The notes below the pieces were generated by a model. That model worked only from the letters and a program-made list of their open reading frames with translations, was not told the origin of the DNA and ran no database searches. A program made the position numbers and the translations under genes. A stretch of DNA of 64,000 nt from Sialis fuliginosa (lineage: Eukaryota > Arthropoda > Insecta > Megaloptera > Sialidae). The stretch lies in the NCBI GenBank assembly GCA_961205875.1, contig OY540810.1, forward strand, positions 10,478,001-10,542,000, given 5' to 3'. Numbering within the stretch: position 1 is the first letter of the stretch; each line of letters opens with the position of its first letter. Below, one piece after another: positions 59,385-64,000 of the stretch.

Positions 59385-59510
59385 TTCAAATAGGGTATCA
59401 AACCTTTATATTTGACAGTTACCCTTGAAGTACCAAAGAATTAATTCCCCGTTGAAAGTGTCTGACAGCTAACAAGTTTTGTTGACTCATTTATTACACC
59501 AAACATAAGA
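59385..59510. mobile_element. CCGGTATTATAA MITE fragment
   Basis: AGGGTATCAAACC, TTGACAGTTACCCTTGAAG and CCGTTGAAAGTGTCTGACAG match end-proximal parts of the 23256/40033 family. Confidence 0.4.
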
Positions 59511-59879
59511 GTAATTTCAGACAAAAATACAGAAGGCCGATATGGCAACCCCCTCCCCATCACTCCTTGAACGCAATAAGTTATAAAACACCACCCCTAC
59601 TATACTTTGTATAAAGCCTTCAAGAATCATCTAATGATTACAGTGTCAAATTCTGAATAAAGTTATTCTCATAAAAATAATAAATCTACAAAAATATTTT
59701 CTTTCTCATCCGTCAACAGTTTTTTATTAGTTGAGTTAAAAATAAAATCAATAGTTAATATCGTTTACCACAAATCCCATTAAGTTTAATTTAAAATAAA
59801 GGACGTAATAAAAGCAAGACTACCTTGACTCTGACTGTATATCCATTATTACAGGTAAATAACTAACTGGTATTTATAT

Positions 59880-60330
59880 CCAATTAAAATCAGGCCAACA
59901 AAGAAGCTTTCCAACGTCACGTCATTTTCCGGTTTAGCGACGTACGCCCCTGGCAGCCGTCAACGGCAAACCCCGAGTTCATTAGTGTCTTTGTACAATA
60001 GCGCTCAGTTGTTTAGTTCGAAAATTGATTTCTTTGATTATAATTTATTTTTTGTATTATTTGTCAGTGGCGGCGTAGTGAACGTACTATTTGAAATGTA
60101 ATTAAACTTCAGGTCGTGTGGAGGTAATAACCACAAATTGTAATTAAACTCGATTAAAAAATAAAAGGATATTGCCCATTTTATGCGGGGCTTTGGTCCA
60201 ATGTAGCCCAGAAACAAATCCTATTCCAATGTGTTACTAAAAAATCTAACCCGAGGTTCTCTCTCTAAATTCAGTTTTTCGCCAATTTATCGGTTTTCTT
60301 TCAACTTTACGGCAAAAGTAGTTATTTACA
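59880..60330. promoter_or_regulatory. GC-richer island, candidate enhancer or 5' exon
   Basis: AACGTCACGTCATTTTCCGG, GCGACGTACGCCCCTGGCAG, CAGTGGCGGCGTAGTGAACG and AGCCCAGAAACAAATCC lie in one of the least AT-rich stretches and are not repeated here. TAATTAAACTCGATTAAAAA is homeodomain-like. No frame longer than chance. Confidence 0.28.
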
Positions 60331-60860
60331 AAATCAAATCTAAATAAATTCTCTACAAAAAAGGTTCAATACATATATTTATCAGATTTGCACTTAAACG
60401 ATTTATGGCTGTCTGTATTTGAGTAAACAATAACTTACGCGAACTGCATATTTTCAAGCGGGTTTTCAGATAAGGATCGACTACTTGATTAATTGTACAC
60501 AAATGATAGCGCTGCTTTGGATTGTTCTTTTCAATGCTTGTGTGTATTAAGGGGTTATATCACTCAGCAATTTTTTTATTGCCTCAAAACATGTACAAAC
60601 TATCTAAAAATGATATTCCATCACATTTATAATAATTGGAAGCAGAGTAAATATAATAAAGATTTACATATTTAAGTTAATATTAAATATGTATCTATAA
60701 TTTTCTTTCAAATAAAATTATTTTTTTCTCAAAAAAAATGTTTTATTATGGCTTGTATTTAAATGCACTTTTTTTTAAATCATTTCACTAAAAATTCACT
60801 AATTTTGATAAGACTTGTTTTATTTTTAGTTAAGTTAAACATAAGGGACATTCATTTTTT

Positions 60861-61040
60861 GTACATGCCTAAACAGCTATTGAAGGGATGAAAACCACCC
60901 TAAGCATTTTAATTTTAAATACTTATTAATACGTCGTTAATTCATGTTTTCTTGGGAACAAATGCAACTAAATTATTCTACGAATGTGTATTATGTTTTT
61001 GACATTAGGTCATTAGAAAATGAATATTTATTAGTCCAAT
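60861..61040 (+). repeat. Dispersed repeat, uninterrupted copy of 26780/27089
   Basis: GTACATGCCTAAACAGCTAT, GGGATGAAAACCAC, TGGGAACAAATGCAA and then ATTATTCTACGAATGTGT follow one another directly. At 26755-27160 the same blocks are separated by a 174-bp insertion. Confidence 0.6.
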
Positions 61041-61478
61041 CAGATTAGCATGATATAGGGACATAACATTGGTGGAAACGTTCTACTAGTGTCCCTGATC
61101 TTACCACAAAAAGTCCGAGCTGATCCGAGTTGTGCTACCGCCGCCATCTTGAAAAAAAATTTCATAGTTTTTCGCGTTTTTCTCTGAAACTTTTCATTTT
61201 ACAAATTGCATGTTGATGATCCCATCCACTGATGTTTTAATATTTTTAATGTGATTTTTTGATGATTATTTATTACATAGGTATTTTTGATATATTTATT
61301 GTGATTTTATATATTTTAACAACCAAAATAAACTAACCTCCCTTCGCTCCAATAGATTGTCCTGACCAAGGACAGTTAACGTGTATATTATTAGAGCATC
61401 AACTTTATTCTATTATTCTATTGACAATTATATTGTGATGTCATACCATATTCTTCAATACGAGTCAAAGTGAAATTA

Positions 61479-61503
61479 TTATATTATATTATATTATATT
61501 ATA
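61479..61503. repeat. ATATT microsatellite
   Basis: About five copies of a 5-bp TTATA-type unit. Confidence 0.8.
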
Positions 61504-62242
61504 CCCTTTTATTATTCGCATTTACTTATTGAAAACATGTATAAGTAAAGTATATTTGACAAAAAACATACTATATTAAATAATATTTCTTGGAATTAAT
61601 TACATGTTTATTTACATTATACTCTATCTTTCTCACTCTACGATCTTTTGTCAATGTAATATATAATACATAACTGATAAATTGAACCACCAGAAGAAGA
61701 AAAAAGGAAAAGAAAGAGTCTTCTGAGGATTAAAGGAATATAAATTGAAATTATTGAACACTTGAAGTTTTTCTTTTATTTTTGATTGAAGAATTGATGT
61801 TGGGGATACGTTTGTACAAATAAACGAACCAATGTTCAAGTTTAGTCGTTTCTCTTGAAATAGATGTAAAAGAATACAGTTTGCTTTTGCTAGACGTCAG
61901 AAAAACTAATTAAGAGTGTTTAATTAATATATCCTTTATATTATAGTATACTTCATGTATTCATTGTAATGTGAGACAGTTGAATGTACTTACGAAGTCA
62001 TAATATATTTTTATTTATTTCTAACTAATTATTAAATTAATATTTGTTTTTAAGAAAATTGACTTTTATACATTGAACATATATGTATTATCATGTATGA
62101 CTATAATTAATCATATATAGTTTGATTAATTTAATAAAATAAAACTAAAATAATTTGAAAAGTAAACATTTTTATTGTTTTTTAACATTTTTTAAAAATT
62201 TTCTATTTCAAATTGTACAATAATCATTTTTGTTTTCGTTTA
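61504..62242. other. AT-rich DNA, nothing recognised
   Basis: No feature supported. Confidence 0.35.
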
Positions 62243-62559
62243 TACCCTTTTCACGGCTAAACCGCTGAACCGATCTTGATTAAATTTGGTAGGGAGATAG
62301 CTTGCATCCTGAGAAAGGGTCTAGGCTACTTTGTATTCCGAAAAAAAGTATGTGACATTTGTACGCGCGACTTGTTTTATCGACTATCATAATAGAAATC
62401 TGTTATACCTAACCTTCATCTTGATGGGTTCTATGTCAAGTGGATTTTCTCCTATTCTGATATGAAACTAAAAACCTGTTTTGTCGACTATCATCATAAC
62501 AGAAATCTGTATTACCTAATCTAAATTCCACGCGAACAAGCCGCGGGTAACAGCTAGTT
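62243..62559 (-). repeat. Retroposon 3' tail, copy 7 with internal duplication
   Basis: Inverse copy from CACGGCTAAACCGCTGAACC to CCGCGGGTAACAGCTAG. The CGACTATCATAATAGAAATC block occurs twice (62379 and 62486), separated by GTTCTATGTCAAGTGGATTT, which is shared only with copy 3. This is the longest copy in the window. Confidence 0.7.
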
Positions 62560-63183
62560 TATATAAATATCGATATTTTACAGAAAAAAATAATTCATGT
62601 TTAAATTAAAAATAAATCAATATCTATTTGAATTACTTACTTTAAATCTCAAATCTGCAAACATAAAAAAAAACAATTGAAAATAAATAAATAAAAAATA
62701 TAATTCCTTTGACTTCGGCCAAAAAATGACCTTCGATCAGATACTGCACTGTAATATATATGTAGGTACATATATTTATTTTTATCTCTTAAAGTTAAGG
62801 GATCAATTATTAGAAAAATATGCAAAGAATAAAAAATGATTTGAATTAGTTTAGTTTTTTTAGAACTTTTGTTGACATTTTTTAGTTTTTTGGTATGACA
62901 GTTTTTTTTATAAAATTAATAATATTATAAATGGCCAATTCTAACAACTTTACATCCTTAATAAAATTTTATAAAAGTTGATCTTTTAGGAGATAAACAT
63001 AAACATAAAATGTTTGGATACCCTTGAAGCTGAAATTATGAATTTTCATAGTTTGTACCCATTAAGACTTTTAATCAATATATTTTGAACTATCATTTCC
63101 CCAAGTTACAAAAAATTTCAACCAAAAAGTAAAATTCATAAGGTCCTTTATTTTGCTCTACTGCAATGGGTCACATGGGTTTA
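62560..63183. other. AT-rich DNA, nothing recognised
   Basis: No feature supported. Confidence 0.35.
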
Positions 63184-63187
63184 TTAA

Positions 63188-64000
63188 CCCTCCGTTAGGC
63201 GCGCGTACTATTGTCGCGAGTTTAGGCGCGCGGCATACATGCGTAGACCATTTTCAAAAGGTCCTATAATAGCTGAATTTGATTTTTATTTCAAATGAGT
63301 TGAACTATGATGTTTATTGATGTATACTTTTGTATACAACACATAATTTTTATTAAAATTTTTATATATTTTGTTGTGGAAAAATAAACAAAGTTAAATA
63401 TCATTTTTAGACGTTTTATTGTCATAAATTATATATTAATTTAAAAAATAAACATAATATATCTAAATAAAAATATGATAATGAAAATATGTTAATTATG
63501 ATTAATATATAGAAATACAAACAAATTGCAATGAAAATGTTGCAAAGAAAAGTATGAAAATGGCGATCAAAATTGGATATTTTTATTTAGGTAAAAGTGC
63601 AGTGCGAATATATCTCATATGGTATTTTTATACATATTTGCCGAATTATTGCGATTTTTAGAATAAATATTGCACCGTCCGACATAATCACCTAGCCTAT
63701 TTGCAGGAAAGTTGAAGAAAATTTCCCGAGGGGGGTGGGGTGGGGTGATGACGTAGACCTTATCGCATTGACCAAAAAAAAGATCACTAGGTATTTTTTT
63801 TTCACTTTTCGCTACTTTGGGCAGGCATGACCATGTGTAGACTTTCAGACCAAAACAAATATCAATTAGCTTTAGCCCCCACCCCCCCAAAAAAAAAAAA
63901 AACTTTTTCCCAAGTACATTATAGAATAGAATATTACATCAATTTTCTCGTTCCCTGAAAGGGGGTGGGGGTGGGTAAGTACCCCATTAGCCCTCTCTCC
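63188..64000. mobile_element. Possible piggyBac-type left end, runs off window
   Basis: TTAA (63184-63187) is followed by CCCTCCGTTAGGCGCGCG, then TTGTCGCGAG and a second TTTAGGCGCGCG. TTAA plus CCC and a repeated GC-rich subterminal motif fit a piggyBac end. No matching GGG-TTAA appears before 64000, so the right end is outside or absent. The 91-codon minus frame at 63615-63890 has no transposase features. Poly-G/C tracts occur near 63730, 63880 and 63962. Confidence 0.4.

Noticed and set aside
63615..63890. 91-codon minus frame as piggyBac transposase
   Set aside because: No aspartate motifs or Cys cluster; the composition follows poly-C/G tracts.

Overview
The window is AT-rich, gene-poor insect nuclear DNA: long A/T tracts, no operons or ribosome binding sites, a TATA/AATAAA-style transcription unit with a likely spliceosomal intron, and many decayed dispersed repeats. 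Two of the repeats (a retroposon tail that begins near ACTAGCTGTTACCCGCGAC and ends near TATAATATTAGTATGG, and a repeat that begins TTAGTGTTCCGT) are ones I associate with moth and butterfly genomes. Lepidoptera is therefore my best guess, but the sequence alone does not prove it. I see no confirmed host protein-coding gene, so this is probably intergenic or deep intronic DNA.

The only convincing gene is an intact piggyBac-family transposase (36031..37881, +, 616 aa). It sits in a complete-looking element (35615..38145) with matching 13-bp inverted ends, TTAA target duplications, a TATA box, a probable 5'-UTR intron and a poly(A) signal. The element landed in the TTAA inside the left inverted repeat of an older non-autonomous transposon (35598..38779). 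A related element at 53297 keeps the uninterrupted site. Two further piggyBac-type ends occur: a 176-bp miniature element at 665..840 and one end at 63188 that runs off the window.

Layout: 0.4-3.5 kb holds a piggyBac-type MITE, a retroposon tail, an unusually GC-rich candidate regulatory island and a TTAGTGTTCCGT repeat. 5.7-13.1 kb holds direct repeats, three copies of a repeat carrying the 3' end of an unrecognised coding sequence, a CACTGAT/ATCAGTG motif cluster and a TA-flanked MITE. 14.4-25.7 kb holds fold-back elements, a 1.85-kb PIF/Harbinger-like element with TAA duplications, and a tRNA-derived-looking SINE head. 26.5-29.4 kb holds a hammerhead-like motif, a 1.3-kb element built on 10-bp GATC repeats between 24-bp inverted ends, and a nested-hairpin MITE. 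35.6-38.8 kb is the nested piggyBac locus. 40-48.3 kb holds more MITEs, a palindromic ATGGCGG satellite, a pogo-like MITE and a long-inverted-repeat element with mariner-type transposase remnants on both strands. 49.4-64 kb holds tandem duplications, fold-back elements, retroposon tails and several GC-richer islands that could be enhancers.

The pieces do not form a pathway. The window is a record of nested transposition, with one element (piggyBac) that still looks capable of encoding its own mobility protein and whose ends, promoter region and UTRs share a palindromic motif.
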